Part shown: in pieces, positions 43,070 to 52,618 of the stretch
How the letters are laid out: the number at the start of each line of letters is the position of its first letter
How positions within the stretch are numbered: the first letter of the stretch is position 1
Assembly (NCBI GenBank): GCA_905235415.1
Contig: CAJOKX010000008.1
Location: forward strand, 1 to 55,425
Direction: 5' to 3'
Length of the DNA stretch: 55,425 nucleotides
Source of the DNA: an uncultured Lachnospiraceae bacterium
GTDB taxonomy: Bacteria; Bacillota; Clostridia; Lachnospirales; Lachnospiraceae
Position numbers and translations under genes: made by a program
The notes under the pieces: model-generated
Databases searched by the model: none
Seen by the model: the letters and a program-made list of their open reading frames with translations, nothing else
What the model was told of the DNA's origin: nothing

Positions 43070-44311
43070 ATGAGAAAAATGAGTCTCGCAATTGCAACTC
43101 TTGCAGCGGCTGCAATGACCGTATCTCCGGTTCTGGCTGCTACAGACCTTACCGTCTTCAATTCCAAGTCTGAGATTCAGACCCAGTTTGAAGATGAAGC
43201 AGCAGTTTATTCCGACGAATACGACGTCAATATGGAAGTGGCGATGTCCAATGACCCGGTCATCACCCATATGGGAACCAGATATTCTTCCAATAACCCG
43301 TATGTCCTTTCCATGGTCGACGCAAAAGACATTTATTCCCTGACTCCGGAACACGGTATTGATCTTTCGGATCTGGATGCTGCGGCTGATACCGATTATG
43401 CAATCGAGATCGACGGCAAGGTTGCCGCTCTTCCGTTCTGCGTCGAGGCACGCGGCGTGATGTACAACAAGACCGCGATCGAGGATATCACCGGTGAAGA
43501 TTTCGATCCGGCGGATTATGCGACCCTGGATGCATTCAAGGAACTCCTTGACAAGCTGGTCGACGGCGGAATGGATGCCCCGGTTGCCATCATGAAGGAA
43601 GACTGGTCTCTTGCGGCTCACTATCTTGCACAGTGGATCGAAGAGCAGGAAGATCCGGAAGCTTACGTGCAGCAGCTCGTAGCCGGCGAAGGCGACATCA
43701 TCAACAACGAGAAGTTCAATTCCCTGATGGATACCTTTGATGTCCTGATGGAGTACAACTACTCGAAGGACGCTGCAGTCAATGCAGAGCGCAACAAGTC
43801 CGAGGATATGCTGGCATGGGGCGATGTGGCATTCATGTTCGGCGGCAACTGGGACTGGTCCCTGATCGTTCAGTCCGAATCTGACTGTGAGATGGGCATG
43901 ATGCCGGTTCCGCAGAATATGGATGACGGCTCCAACGAGAAGCTTGTCGGCGGCGGATCCAAGTATTTCTTCATCGACAGCTCCGTTTCCGAAGAGCAGC
44001 AGCAGGCAGCGAAGGATTTCATCAACTGGTTCGCTATGGACGAAGAAGGACAGGATTTCGTAACGAATACCTGCGCACTGGTTTCCCCGTATAAGAGCAA
44101 TACGCTGGAAGTCTCCGATCCGCTCTCTGTTTCTGTCAAGGCATATGCGGATGAAGGAAACCTGATCCCGAACTACAACTTCTTCCCGGATGATCACATC
44201 ACCAAGGCAGGCGCAAGCATGCAGAAGTACCTTGGCGGTGAGATCGACAGAGAAGGCCTTGCTGATGAGCTGACCGAGTACTGGAAGGGCGCAGCCGTTA
44301 TCGAGCACTGA
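43070..44311 (+). CDS. Carbohydrate ABC transporter extracellular solute-binding protein (family 1)
   Basis: Signal peptide MRKMSLAIATLAAAAMTVSPVLAA; ALPFCVEARGVMYNKTAIEDITGEDF; WGDVAFMFGGNWDWSLI; aaggagg SD. Confidence 0.92.
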   Translation: MRKMSLAIATLAAAAMTVSPVLAATDLTVFNSKSEIQTQFEDEAAVYSDEYDVNMEVAMSNDPVITHMGTRYSSNNPYVLSMVDAKDIYSLTPEHGIDLSDLDAAADTDYAIEIDGKVAALPFCVEARGVMYNKTAIEDITGEDFDPADYATLDAFKELLDKLVDGGMDAPVAIMKEDWSLAAHYLAQWIEEQEDPEAYVQQLVAGEGDIINNEKFNSLMDTFDVLMEYNYSKDAAVNAERNKSEDMLAWGDVAFMFGGNWDWSLIVQSESDCEMGMMPVPQNMDDGSNEKLVGGGSKYFFIDSSVSEEQQQAAKDFINWFAMDEEGQDFVTNTCALVSPYKSNTLEVSDPLSVSVKAYADEGNLIPNYNFFPDDHITKAGASMQKYLGGEIDREGLADELTEYWKGAAVIEH

Positions 44312-44356
44312 TCTGAATCGCCTGATTCTTATCGAAACTGACAGATATGTAAAAAC

Positions 44357-44390
44357 GGAAGAGGTATCGGCAGGTACCGGTACCTCTTCC
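44357..44390 (+). promoter_or_regulatory. Intra-operon stem-loop after solute-binding protein gene (mRNA stabiliser/attenuator candidate)
   Basis: GGAAGAGGTA...TACCTCTTCC with no strong T-tract. Confidence 0.55.
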
Positions 44391-44416
44391 TGAGTATTTA
44401 AGGTAGGGAGACTGAG

Positions 44417-45298
44417 ATGAAAAGAAATACAATGTCTTATAAGGTCAGTCAGTATCTCATGTTTGCCGGTCCTGCAACGCTCCTGTTCTGCGGAATTGTC
44501 GTCCTCCCGCTGATCTATGGTTTTTATCTGACCTTTACCAGCTGGGACGGAATCTCCACATCCAAGCCTTTTGTCGGAATTGCCAATTATGCGTCCGCTT
44601 TCAGTGACAAGGCATTCTGGGTGGCGATGGGCAGAACGCTGATTTACTCGGCGATTGCGGTTATACTGGTAAATATTGTGGCGTTCCTTCTGGCCTATAT
44701 GGTGACCAGAGGCATTAAGGGACAGAATTTCTTCCGTGCAGGCTTCTTCATTCCGAACCTGATCGGCGGCATCGTCCTCGGTTATGTATGGAAATTCGTG
44801 TTCAACAGCGCATTCGTCGCAATCGGCGAAAACCTGAACATCGGATTATTAAAGAACTCCTGGCTCGGAACGCCTTCCGGAGCCATGGCCTGCATGATTA
44901 TCGTGGCAGTATGGCAGTATGCCGGCTACATGATGCTGATCTATGTTGCAGGATTCATGAGCGTATCCAAGAGCCTGATTGAGGCAGCGCAGATCGATGG
45001 CTGCACACAGTCACAGGCAACATGGAAGGTTATCGTCCCGCTGATGAGAGCATCCTTTGTACAGTGCATATTCCTGTCCATTACCAGATGCTTCATGGTG
45101 TACGATGTCAACCTGACGTTGACAGAGGGCGGACCGTACAACTCTTCGGTCATGGCTGCCATGCACGTCTACCGGACAGCGTTCACAGAGCGTGCATTCG
45201 GTACAGGACAGGCAGAGGCTCTGATCCTCTTCCTTGTCTGCGCGGTTGTCGGTGTAACACAGGTCTACATCGGACGTAAAGGGGAGGTGGCTGCATAA
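44417..45298 (+). CDS. Sugar ABC transporter permease (MalF-like)
   Basis: Six-TM pattern; EAAQIDGCTQSQATWKVIVPLMRASF EAA loop. Confidence 0.93.
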   Translation: MKRNTMSYKVSQYLMFAGPATLLFCGIVVLPLIYGFYLTFTSWDGISTSKPFVGIANYASAFSDKAFWVAMGRTLIYSAIAVILVNIVAFLLAYMVTRGIKGQNFFRAGFFIPNLIGGIVLGYVWKFVFNSAFVAIGENLNIGLLKNSWLGTPSGAMACMIIVAVWQYAGYMMLIYVAGFMSVSKSLIEAAQIDGCTQSQATWKVIVPLMRASFVQCIFLSITRCFMVYDVNLTLTEGGPYNSSVMAAMHVYRTAFTERAFGTGQAEALILFLVCAVVGVTQVYIGRKGEVAA

Positions 45299-46170
45299 TG
45301 TATGAACTTGAAAATGCGAAAGCGGCACGTCACAGAAAGATCGTAAATGCGGTCATGTGGGTTGTCCTGGTCATCCTCTTTATTGCATTTATCTTCCCGT
45401 TTATCATCGCTTTAATCAACGCTTTTAAGGCGAATACGGATATCAACAGATTCCCGCTGGCACTGATCGGACCCAGAAAGGGATTTGTCACGAGCAATTT
45501 CCCGACCGCGATGGAGAAGATGAACTTCTGGGGTTCATTCGGAAATTCTCTGATCATTACGGTTTCCGCTACAGTGCTGACCCTGCTGTTCTCGGGAATG
45601 TGCGCATTTGTCGTAACCAGGAACAACTGGACTGCCTGCAGGCTGATCTATGCTCTGATGATCGCCTCCATGGTCATTCCGTTCCAGGTTCTGATGATCC
45701 CGATCGTTTCGATCTACGGCGGAACCTTGAATGTGTTAAACCACCGGCTGACGCTGATTCTGATGCATACCGGATTCTCGGTTTCCATGGCAACCTTCAT
45801 GTACAGCGGCGCAATCAAGACAAACATTCCGCTGGAACTTGAAGAGGCTGCCCTGATCGACGGGTGCTCCAGATGGCAGACCTACTGGAAGGTCGTATAT
45901 CCGCTCCTCGGGCCGACAACCGCAACGGTAGCGATTATCGATGCGATGGCTTTCTGGAACGATTACCTGCTTCCGAGCCTGGTTCTTACCAACAAGCCGC
46001 TCTATACGATCCCGATCGCAACCCAGATCTTCTACGGGTCGATGGGCGGATCTGATATGGGCTGCGTGCTTGCGGCTCTGATCCTCGCGATGCTGCCGAT
46101 CCTGATCCTGTATCTGGTGATGCAGAAGTATATCGTAGAGGGTGTCACTTCCGGCGCTGTCAAGGGCTGA
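45298..46170 (+). CDS. Carbohydrate ABC transporter permease (MalG-like)
   Basis: EEAALIDGCSRWQTYWKVVYPLLGPTTATVAI EAA loop; start overlaps preceding stop. Confidence 0.93.
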   Translation: MYELENAKAARHRKIVNAVMWVVLVILFIAFIFPFIIALINAFKANTDINRFPLALIGPRKGFVTSNFPTAMEKMNFWGSFGNSLIITVSATVLTLLFSGMCAFVVTRNNWTACRLIYALMIASMVIPFQVLMIPIVSIYGGTLNVLNHRLTLILMHTGFSVSMATFMYSGAIKTNIPLELEEAALIDGCSRWQTYWKVVYPLLGPTTATVAIIDAMAFWNDYLLPSLVLTNKPLYTIPIATQIFYGSMGGSDMGCVLAALILAMLPILILYLVMQKYIVEGVTSGAVKG

Positions 46171-46301
46171 TGATCCCGCAGACGGAAGAGACTTCAACTG
46201 AATAAAATATCGCGCGGGCGCAGTGGATAGAGATGTGAACATCTGCTGCGCCTGTGCTGTACCAGGAACAATCAAGGAGACATGCAGAAGCCGGAGGGCG
46301 T

Positions 46302-47798
46302 ATGAAGATCAGCGAGAAACTGTCCAAAGTCAGAAGCTATGAAGAGAATATGGGAAACTGCATTCCGGATGAGGAAAGACCGGCCTATCATCTCTCCAGC
46401 CGTGTGGGATGGATGAATGATCCGAACGGGTTTTCCTGGTATCAGGGAAAGTATCATCTGTTTTATCAGTATTATCCGTACAATACCGTCTGGGGGCCGT
46501 GTTACTGGGGCCATGCGGTGTCTGAGGACCTCCTGCACTGGACCTATCTGCCCGCAGCGCTTGCGCCCGACGAGGCGTATGACGCGGACGGCTGTTTCTC
46601 GGGTTCTGCCGTGACCCTGCCGGACGGGCGTCAGATGCTGATCTACACAGGGGTCCTGCGCCGTGAACTGGAAGACGGAACCGTGCATGATTTCCAGCAG
46701 CAGTGCCTTGCATTCGGGGACGGGACGGAGTATGAAAAATACGAGGGCAACCCGGTCCTGACATCGGAGGATCTGCCCGAGGGCTGCAGCCCGTATGATT
46801 TCAGGGATCCCAGTATCATCCGGCAGGAAGACGGTTCCTACAGGATCGTGACCTGCTGCGCGACGATCGGGCGGGACGCAAGACTTGCGATGTTCCGCAG
46901 TCCGGACGGGATTCACTGGGACAGAGGCAGGATCCTGATCCGGAACAATGAGCGCTTCGGGAAGGTCTGGGAGTGCCCGGAGCTGTTCAGGATGGATGAG
47001 AAATGGGTGATCCTGACCAGTCCGATGGATATGCTTCCGGAGGGATTTGAATATCACAACGGGAACGGAACCCTGTGCCTGATCGGTGATCTGGATGAAA
47101 AGAGCGGCGTGTTTACGCCGCAGCATGATCAGGCAATCGATTACGGGATCGATTTCTACGCGACGCAGACGATCCTGGCGCCGGACGGAAGGCGCATCAT
47201 GATCGCCTGGATGCAGAACTGGGACACGACCCCTGGCTACCGGCTGGATCCGACCAGCTGGTTCGGACAGATGACCATACCCAGAGAGCTGTCGGTGAGA
47301 GACGGACGGCTGTACCAGTGGCCGGTGAGGGAACTGGAGCAGATCAGGAAGAATAAAGTCGCCTATGAAAATGTATACGTCAGCGGCGAGATGGAGCTGG
47401 AGGGCGTCAGGGGAAGGATCGCGGATCTGGAGATCGAGCTCAGCAACGCGGATCCGGAGGAGCCCTTTGACAAGTTTACGATCAAATTTGCCGCGGGGGG
47501 ACGATACTATACGATGCTGAGCTATCATCCTGCCGACCAGATCATGAAGATAGACCGGAAGTTCTCCGGATCGCGCAGGGCGATCATTCATCAGAGAAGG
47601 GCGCTGGTGCCCATGAAGGACAATAAGCTGAAGATCCGCCTGCTTCTGGACCGCTACAGCGTGGAGGCGTTTATCAACGACGGCGCGCAGACGATCACGG
47701 CGAACCTGTACACGGACATGGGGGCGCAGCGGATTACATTTTCGGCAGTCGGGGCGGTCAGCATGAATCTGGTCAAATATGACCTTGGCGGGGAATGA
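46302..47798 (+). CDS. Glycoside hydrolase family 32 (sucrose-6-phosphate hydrolase/beta-fructofuranosidase)
   Basis: VGWMNDPNGFSWYQGKYHLFYQYYPYNTVWGPCYWGHAVSEDLLHW; FRDPSI; WECPELF. Confidence 0.95.
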   Translation: MKISEKLSKVRSYEENMGNCIPDEERPAYHLSSRVGWMNDPNGFSWYQGKYHLFYQYYPYNTVWGPCYWGHAVSEDLLHWTYLPAALAPDEAYDADGCFSGSAVTLPDGRQMLIYTGVLRRELEDGTVHDFQQQCLAFGDGTEYEKYEGNPVLTSEDLPEGCSPYDFRDPSIIRQEDGSYRIVTCCATIGRDARLAMFRSPDGIHWDRGRILIRNNERFGKVWECPELFRMDEKWVILTSPMDMLPEGFEYHNGNGTLCLIGDLDEKSGVFTPQHDQAIDYGIDFYATQTILAPDGRRIMIAWMQNWDTTPGYRLDPTSWFGQMTIPRELSVRDGRLYQWPVRELEQIRKNKVAYENVYVSGEMELEGVRGRIADLEIELSNADPEEPFDKFTIKFAAGGRYYTMLSYHPADQIMKIDRKFSGSRRAIIHQRRALVPMKDNKLKIRLLLDRYSVEAFINDGAQTITANLYTDMGAQRITFSAVGAVSMNLVKYDLGGE

Positions 47799-47806
47799 CG
47801 TACCTG

Positions 47807-47851
47807 GATCAGGTTCCGCAGGATCAGGTCTCGTAGAATCAGGCCCCGTAA
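47807..47851. repeat. 15-bp tandem repeat x3 upstream of trmD-like gene
   Basis: gatcaggttccgcag / gatcaggtctcgtag / aatcaggccccgtaa. Confidence 0.85.
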
Positions 47852-47864
47852 AGAAGGGAGAGCC

Positions 47865-48545
47865 ATGAAGATATCCGTACTGACGATCTTTCCGGAAATG
47901 TTCGGAGATTTTATGAAGGAGCCTGTGATTGCGCGCGCGCTGTCTTCAGGCGCTGCACAGATCGACATTGTGGATATCAGGCCCTTTGCGGGAGGAAGCT
48001 TCAGACATATCGATGATGATCCATATGGCGGCGGCGCGGGGATGGTCATGCGGTGCGGCCCGGTCCTGGACGCGCTGGAGTCTGTCAGGACCGATGGATG
48101 CTATACGGCTGTGATGACGCCTGCGGGCAGGCGCTATACGCAGAAGACGGCCCATGCATTTGCCGCGCTGGAGCACCTGGTCCTCATCTGCGGGCATTAC
48201 GAAGGACTGGATGAGCGCATCCTGGATCATGCGGATGGCGTCTATACGATCGGAGATTATGTGCTGACGGGAGGCGAGCTTCCGGCGAAGGTCGTGATGG
48301 ATTCTGTGATCCGTCTGCTTCCGGGCGTCCTGCGGAGGGAAGCGACCATAGAAGAATCCTTTGAGGCGGGGCTACTGGAGCATCCCCAGTATACAAAGCC
48401 TGCAGACTGGAGGGGAGAGAAGATTCCCGAAGTGCTTCTGTCAGGAGACCATGCAAAGATCGAAGCCTTCCGGCGCAGCGAGGCGCTGCGTATCACAAAG
48501 GAGAGAAGGCCGGATCTTCTGGAAGACGGAGCGCACAGATCATAA
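47865..48545 (+). CDS. trmD: tRNA (guanine37-N1)-methyltransferase
   Basis: MKISVLTIFPEMFGDF; DDPYGGGAGMVMRCGPV; LICGHYEGLDERI; TIGDYVLTGGELP; RRSEALRITKERRPDLL. Confidence 0.95.
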   Translation: MKISVLTIFPEMFGDFMKEPVIARALSSGAAQIDIVDIRPFAGGSFRHIDDDPYGGGAGMVMRCGPVLDALESVRTDGCYTAVMTPAGRRYTQKTAHAFAALEHLVLICGHYEGLDERILDHADGVYTIGDYVLTGGELPAKVVMDSVIRLLPGVLRREATIEESFEAGLLEHPQYTKPADWRGEKIPEVLLSGDHAKIEAFRRSEALRITKERRPDLLEDGAHRS

Positions 48546-48558
48546 TACAGATTAAAAA

Positions 48559-48590
48559 GGCCTGCCCGGCATCCGGATGCCGCGCAGGCC
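48559..48590. terminator. Strong terminator hairpin between convergent trmD and threonine aldolase genes
   Basis: GGCCTGCCCGGCATCCGGATGCCGCGCAGGCC; T-tract on minus strand. Confidence 0.75.
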
Positions 48591-48668
48591 GTATGTCTCA
48601 TGTCTCAGATCCAAGAGCTCAGATCTCAGGGCTCAGATCCTGCAGTATATGACAGGATGAAACAGGAT

Positions 48669-49721
48669 TCACATTTCACGGATCACCCGGATCAGGGCGT
48701 TCGTCTTTTCCTCTGTCGTTGACCATGATGTGCAGAAACGGATCATGGATCGATTGTCATCGATCTTTTCCATAAACCCATAGGAAACCTTTCTGCCGAG
48801 GTCTTCGAGCAGGTCATTGTTGATGGCGAAGAAGATCTGGTTCGTTTCTGCGTGCACGCTGAGCTCAAAGCCGCGTGCGGACAGCTCTTCCCGGATAGCT
48901 GCGGCGCTTTGGATCGCGGGTTCTCCGATTTTCTCATACAGATGATCTGTAAACAGCGTCTGGAACTGGACCCCGAGCAGGCGTCCCTTGGCAAGCAGGG
49001 CTCCGTGCTGTTTGATCTGTCCCGTCAGACGGGGAATCATGCCCTTTTTCGTAAAGACAAGCGCTTCGCCGAACAGAAGACCGCATTTGGTGCCGCCGAT
49101 ATAGAAGACGTCGCACAGCCTTCCGAGATCGGGGAGGGTGACATCGTTATGGGGCGCCGCGAGTGCGTACGCAAGCCTGGCGCCGTCCACGAATAGAGGA
49201 AGGGCATACTGCCTGCAGACAGCGCTGATCTCTTCGAGCTCCTTCAGGCTGTACAGTGTTCCGTATTCCGTGGGCTGGGACAGATAGACCATGCCGGGAG
49301 TGACCATATGCTCATGGTTGGCGTCCGCCATGCTGTCCAGATACAGCCTGCGGATGGAACCGGCGTCGATCTTTCCTTCACGCTCTTCAAGCGTCAGAAC
49401 TTTGTGCCCGCTAAACTCGATGGCGCCTGCCTCATGCACCGAAACATGACCGGATGCGGCGCTGACAACGCCTGTGCACGGGGGCAGCAGTGTATCAATC
49501 ACGAACTGGTTGACCTGCGTTCCGCCCATCAGGAAACGCACCTCGCCCTCCGGAAGGCGGCACGCTTCCAGGATCCGCCTTTCGGCGTCCAGGCAGAACG
49601 CGTCTTCGCCGTACCCTTCCGTAGAAACCAGATTGGTACGCATAAGGGCCTCCATGACCTTTGGATGGGCGCCTTCCATGTAATCGGATGTAAAATACAG
49701 TCTCTCTTCTGTCTGACTCAT
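48669..49721 (-). CDS. Low-specificity L-threonine aldolase / beta-eliminating lyase family
   Basis: FTSDYMEGAHPKVMEALMRTN, FLMGGTQVNQFVIDTLL, HEAGAIEFSGHKVL, LPLFVDGARLAYAL, DVFYIGGTKCGLLFGEALV. Confidence 0.92.
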   Translation of the reverse strand: MSQTEERLYFTSDYMEGAHPKVMEALMRTNLVSTEGYGEDAFCLDAERRILEACRLPEGEVRFLMGGTQVNQFVIDTLLPPCTGVVSAASGHVSVHEAGAIEFSGHKVLTLEEREGKIDAGSIRRLYLDSMADANHEHMVTPGMVYLSQPTEYGTLYSLKELEEISAVCRQYALPLFVDGARLAYALAAPHNDVTLPDLGRLCDVFYIGGTKCGLLFGEALVFTKKGMIPRLTGQIKQHGALLAKGRLLGVQFQTLFTDHLYEKIGEPAIQSAAAIREELSARGFELSVHAETNQIFFAINNDLLEDLGRKVSYGFMEKIDDNRSMIRFCTSWSTTEEKTNALIRVIREM

Positions 49722-49883
49722 TTCCGAACCCTTTCTCATACCGGCTCCAGATGATCTTCCGGAGCGTTTTTCTGAAAACGGAAGATCCATCTTCCATCGT
49801 CCGGCCTTTGACCCGGACACCAGTGTATAGTAACATGGATTCTGTGAAACGGCGAGCATTAATCACACAGGAAGGGGATCTCG

Positions 49884-51029
49884 ATGAAGGTATTTCACAT
49901 AGCAGATCTTCATATCGGCAAGAAGATGTACGGCCATTCGCTGACGGAGGACCAGGCCTTTATCCTGGACCAGATCGTGCAGCTGGCGTCTCTCCACAGG
50001 CCCGACGCGGTGCTGATCTGCGGGGACGTCTATGACAGGAGAGATCCTTCGGCGCAGAGTGTGGCGATGCTGGACGATTTCCTGACAAGGCTTTCGGATG
50101 TGACGAAGGTCATGATGATCAGCGGCAATCACGACTCGCCGGAGCGTCTGGCCTATGCGGGAAGGCTGCTGTCTTCAAGGGGCGTGTATGTCTCCCCGGT
50201 TTACGACAAAACGGTGCGCAGGGTCGACCTGGAAGATCGCTTCGGATGCGTGCATTTCTACCTGCTTCCGTACATCCGGCCCTCCATGGCGGCCCGGTTT
50301 TTTGAGCTGGAGGATGCCGGCTCTTATACGGATGCGGTCCGCGCCGCCATCGGGGCGATGGATGTGGATTTCTCGCAGCGCAACGTGCTGCTGTCGCACC
50401 AGTTTGTGACGGGCGCGAGCGTCTGTGAGTCTGAGGAGATCCTGGTGGGAGGCCTGGAAAATGTGGACGGCAGCGTGTACGATGGGTTTGACTACGTTGC
50501 GCTGGGCCACATCCATACGCCACAGAATGTCCGCGCAGGCAGCAGGATCCGGTATGCGGGGACGCCTTTGAAGTACTCATTTTCGGAGGCGTCAGACAGA
50601 AAATCCGTGACGCAGGTGACCCTCGGGGAGAAGGGAGACGTGCAGGTGGACTGCCTCGGCCTTACGCCGATGCGCGAGGTCTCCATGATCACGGGGGCCT
50701 TTGACGAGGTGCGGCTTTCGGCGGCATACGGCGAGGAGAAAGGGATTCTGGACAATTATCTCAGTGTGACCCTCACGGATGAGACGGAGGCGCTGAATGC
50801 GTTTCAGACGCTCCGGGCGGTGTATCCGAATATTCTCCAGATGCGCTATGAGCGCTCGGGACGGATTGTGGATGCGCAGATTCCGCAGGAAGAAGACATC
50901 GCTTCAAAGAGTCCGCTGGAACTGTTCGAGGATTTCTACCGGCAGCAGAACGGCGTGGAGATGTCAGATGACCAGGCAGCGTATGTCACGGACCTGATCC
51001 GGCAGCTGGAAGCCTCCGGAAAGCGGTAG
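49884..51029 (+). CDS. sbcD: Exonuclease subunit SbcD
   Basis: MKVFHIADLHIGKKMYG; VLICGDVYDRRDPS; ISGNHDSPERL; LLSHQFV; VALGHIHTPQ. Confidence 0.95.
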   Translation: MKVFHIADLHIGKKMYGHSLTEDQAFILDQIVQLASLHRPDAVLICGDVYDRRDPSAQSVAMLDDFLTRLSDVTKVMMISGNHDSPERLAYAGRLLSSRGVYVSPVYDKTVRRVDLEDRFGCVHFYLLPYIRPSMAARFFELEDAGSYTDAVRAAIGAMDVDFSQRNVLLSHQFVTGASVCESEEILVGGLENVDGSVYDGFDYVALGHIHTPQNVRAGSRIRYAGTPLKYSFSEASDRKSVTQVTLGEKGDVQVDCLGLTPMREVSMITGAFDEVRLSAAYGEEKGILDNYLSVTLTDETEALNAFQTLRAVYPNILQMRYERSGRIVDAQIPQEEDIASKSPLELFEDFYRQQNGVEMSDDQAAYVTDLIRQLEASGKR

Positions 51030-51033
51030 AACA

Positions 51034-51137
51034 CGCAGAGGCAGCCTGGGAGCGGCGGCACGCAGAGGCACCCGGGGCAGGCAGATCGCAGAGGCAGCCG
51101 GGAGCGGCGGCACGCAGAGGCAGCGGGCAGCGGCGTG
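51034..51137. repeat. 26-27 bp tandem repeat x4 between sbcD and sbcC
   Basis: cgcagaggcagcctgggagcggcggca / cgcagaggcacccggggcaggcagat / cgcagaggcagccgggagcggcggca / cgcagaggcagcgggcagcggcgtg. Confidence 0.88.
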
Positions 51138-51190
51138 CGCGGCAGATGAACCGCGCTTTTGGAAACGCACACATGCGGGAGGAAGGATAC

Positions 51191-52618
51191 ATGAGACCTG
51201 TCAGACTGACCCTGTCAGCATTCGGATCCTATGCCGGTGAGCAGACGCTGGATATGGACAGGCTGGGAGAGAGCGGCATCTACCTGATCACAGGAAAGAC
51301 CGGACACGGGAAGACTACGATCTTCGACGCGGTGTGCTATGCGCTCTACGGTGTGGCAAGCGGAGAGCTGAGAATGCCGGGCGGGTTCAGGTCCGGATAC
51401 GCCCTGAGCGGGACGGAGACATTTGTCGAACTGACATTTGTGCATGAGGGGCGGGAATATACCATCCGGCGCTGGCCCGACCAGGAGAGGCAGAAAAAAC
51501 GCGGGGAAGGGACGACAACGCTCAAGGCAGGCGCGCAGCTGACCTTTCCGGACAGAGCGGATGTGACCGGGACGTCTGCCGTAAACGAGGCTGTCTGTGA
51601 GATTCTGGGCCTCAATGCGTATCAGTTCAGGAATATCAGTATGATCGCGCAGGGAGAGTTCCGCAGGTTCATCAGCGCCTCTACAGAGGACCGCATTAAG
51701 ATCTTCCGGAGCATCTTCGGAACCTCTCTCTACGATGATCTTCAGAACCGTCTCCTGGAGGATCTGAAGGGCGTCACGGACAGTCTGAAGCTTCTCAAAG
51801 AGAGCCAGAAGCAGTATGTGCGCCAGATCAGATGTGATGAGAACAGTCCTTTGCGCTCGCAGGTGCGGCAGGTGCTTGAATGTGAAGGCGAGGGCGTTTC
51901 GACGCAGGAGACGGGGGACCTGATCCGGCGTATCCTTGAAGAAGACGGCAGCATCGCCCTGCAGCTGGATAACATGCTGGAGGAGAACGACCAGAACAGG
52001 CGCAGGGCGGACGCGGACATGCAGACAATCCGTCAGAGGAAACAGTGGGAGGAAGGCATCCGGGACCGGAAACAGAAGGTAGACCGGTACAGGGAAGAGC
52101 TGGAGACGGAAAAGGAAGAGCAGCGTCTTCATGATGCGAAGAAGCAAGAGGTGGATGCGCAGAAGGAAGAGCTGATCCGTCTGAAGAATCTGCGCCCCGA
52201 GTACGAGACACTGGACGCCCTGTCATCGTCCGCCCTGAAACGGAAGGGGCAGATCGGGCGGCATGAGGAAGATGTGAGGAAGATTCGGGAGCGCGGGGAT
52301 GCGGAAGGGCGAAACCTTCTTGCGCTGAAGGAAGAACAGGAGAAGCTGCAGGATGCCGGTCAGAGCCTGGTGAAGGTATCGCAGCAGGTCCGGGAAGAAC
52401 AGGAGAGGCAGCAGGTTTTCAGGGAACTTGGAAATGACCTGCAGGACCTTCTTGATGCAAAGAAGAAAGCGGATTCGTCCGCGGAGCGGTATGTCCGCGC
52501 CAGGGAAAAGGCGCTGAGAGAGCAGTCTGCCTACAGCAGGCTGTACACCCTATATCTGGATGAGCAGGCGGGAATCCTGGCGGACCGTCTCAGAGAACGA
52601 AAGGGGTACCACGCATGA
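51191..52618 (+). pseudogene. sbcC: SbcC ATPase subunit, truncated before zinc hook (N-terminal half only)
   Basis: MRPVRLTLSAFGSYAGEQTLDM, LITGKTGHGKTTIFDAVCYALYG Walker A, MIAQGEFRRFI; ends [21 protein letters not shown] with no CPxCG hook, second coiled coil, signature or Walker B. Confidence 0.9.

Noticed and set aside
43052-44308. 418-aa minus-strand ORF opposite the solute-binding protein
   Set aside because: Opposite a signal-peptide-bearing solute-binding protein with good SD; shadow ORF.
46272-47591. 439-aa minus-strand ORF opposite GH32
   Set aside because: Opposite a clear GH32 gene; shadow ORF.
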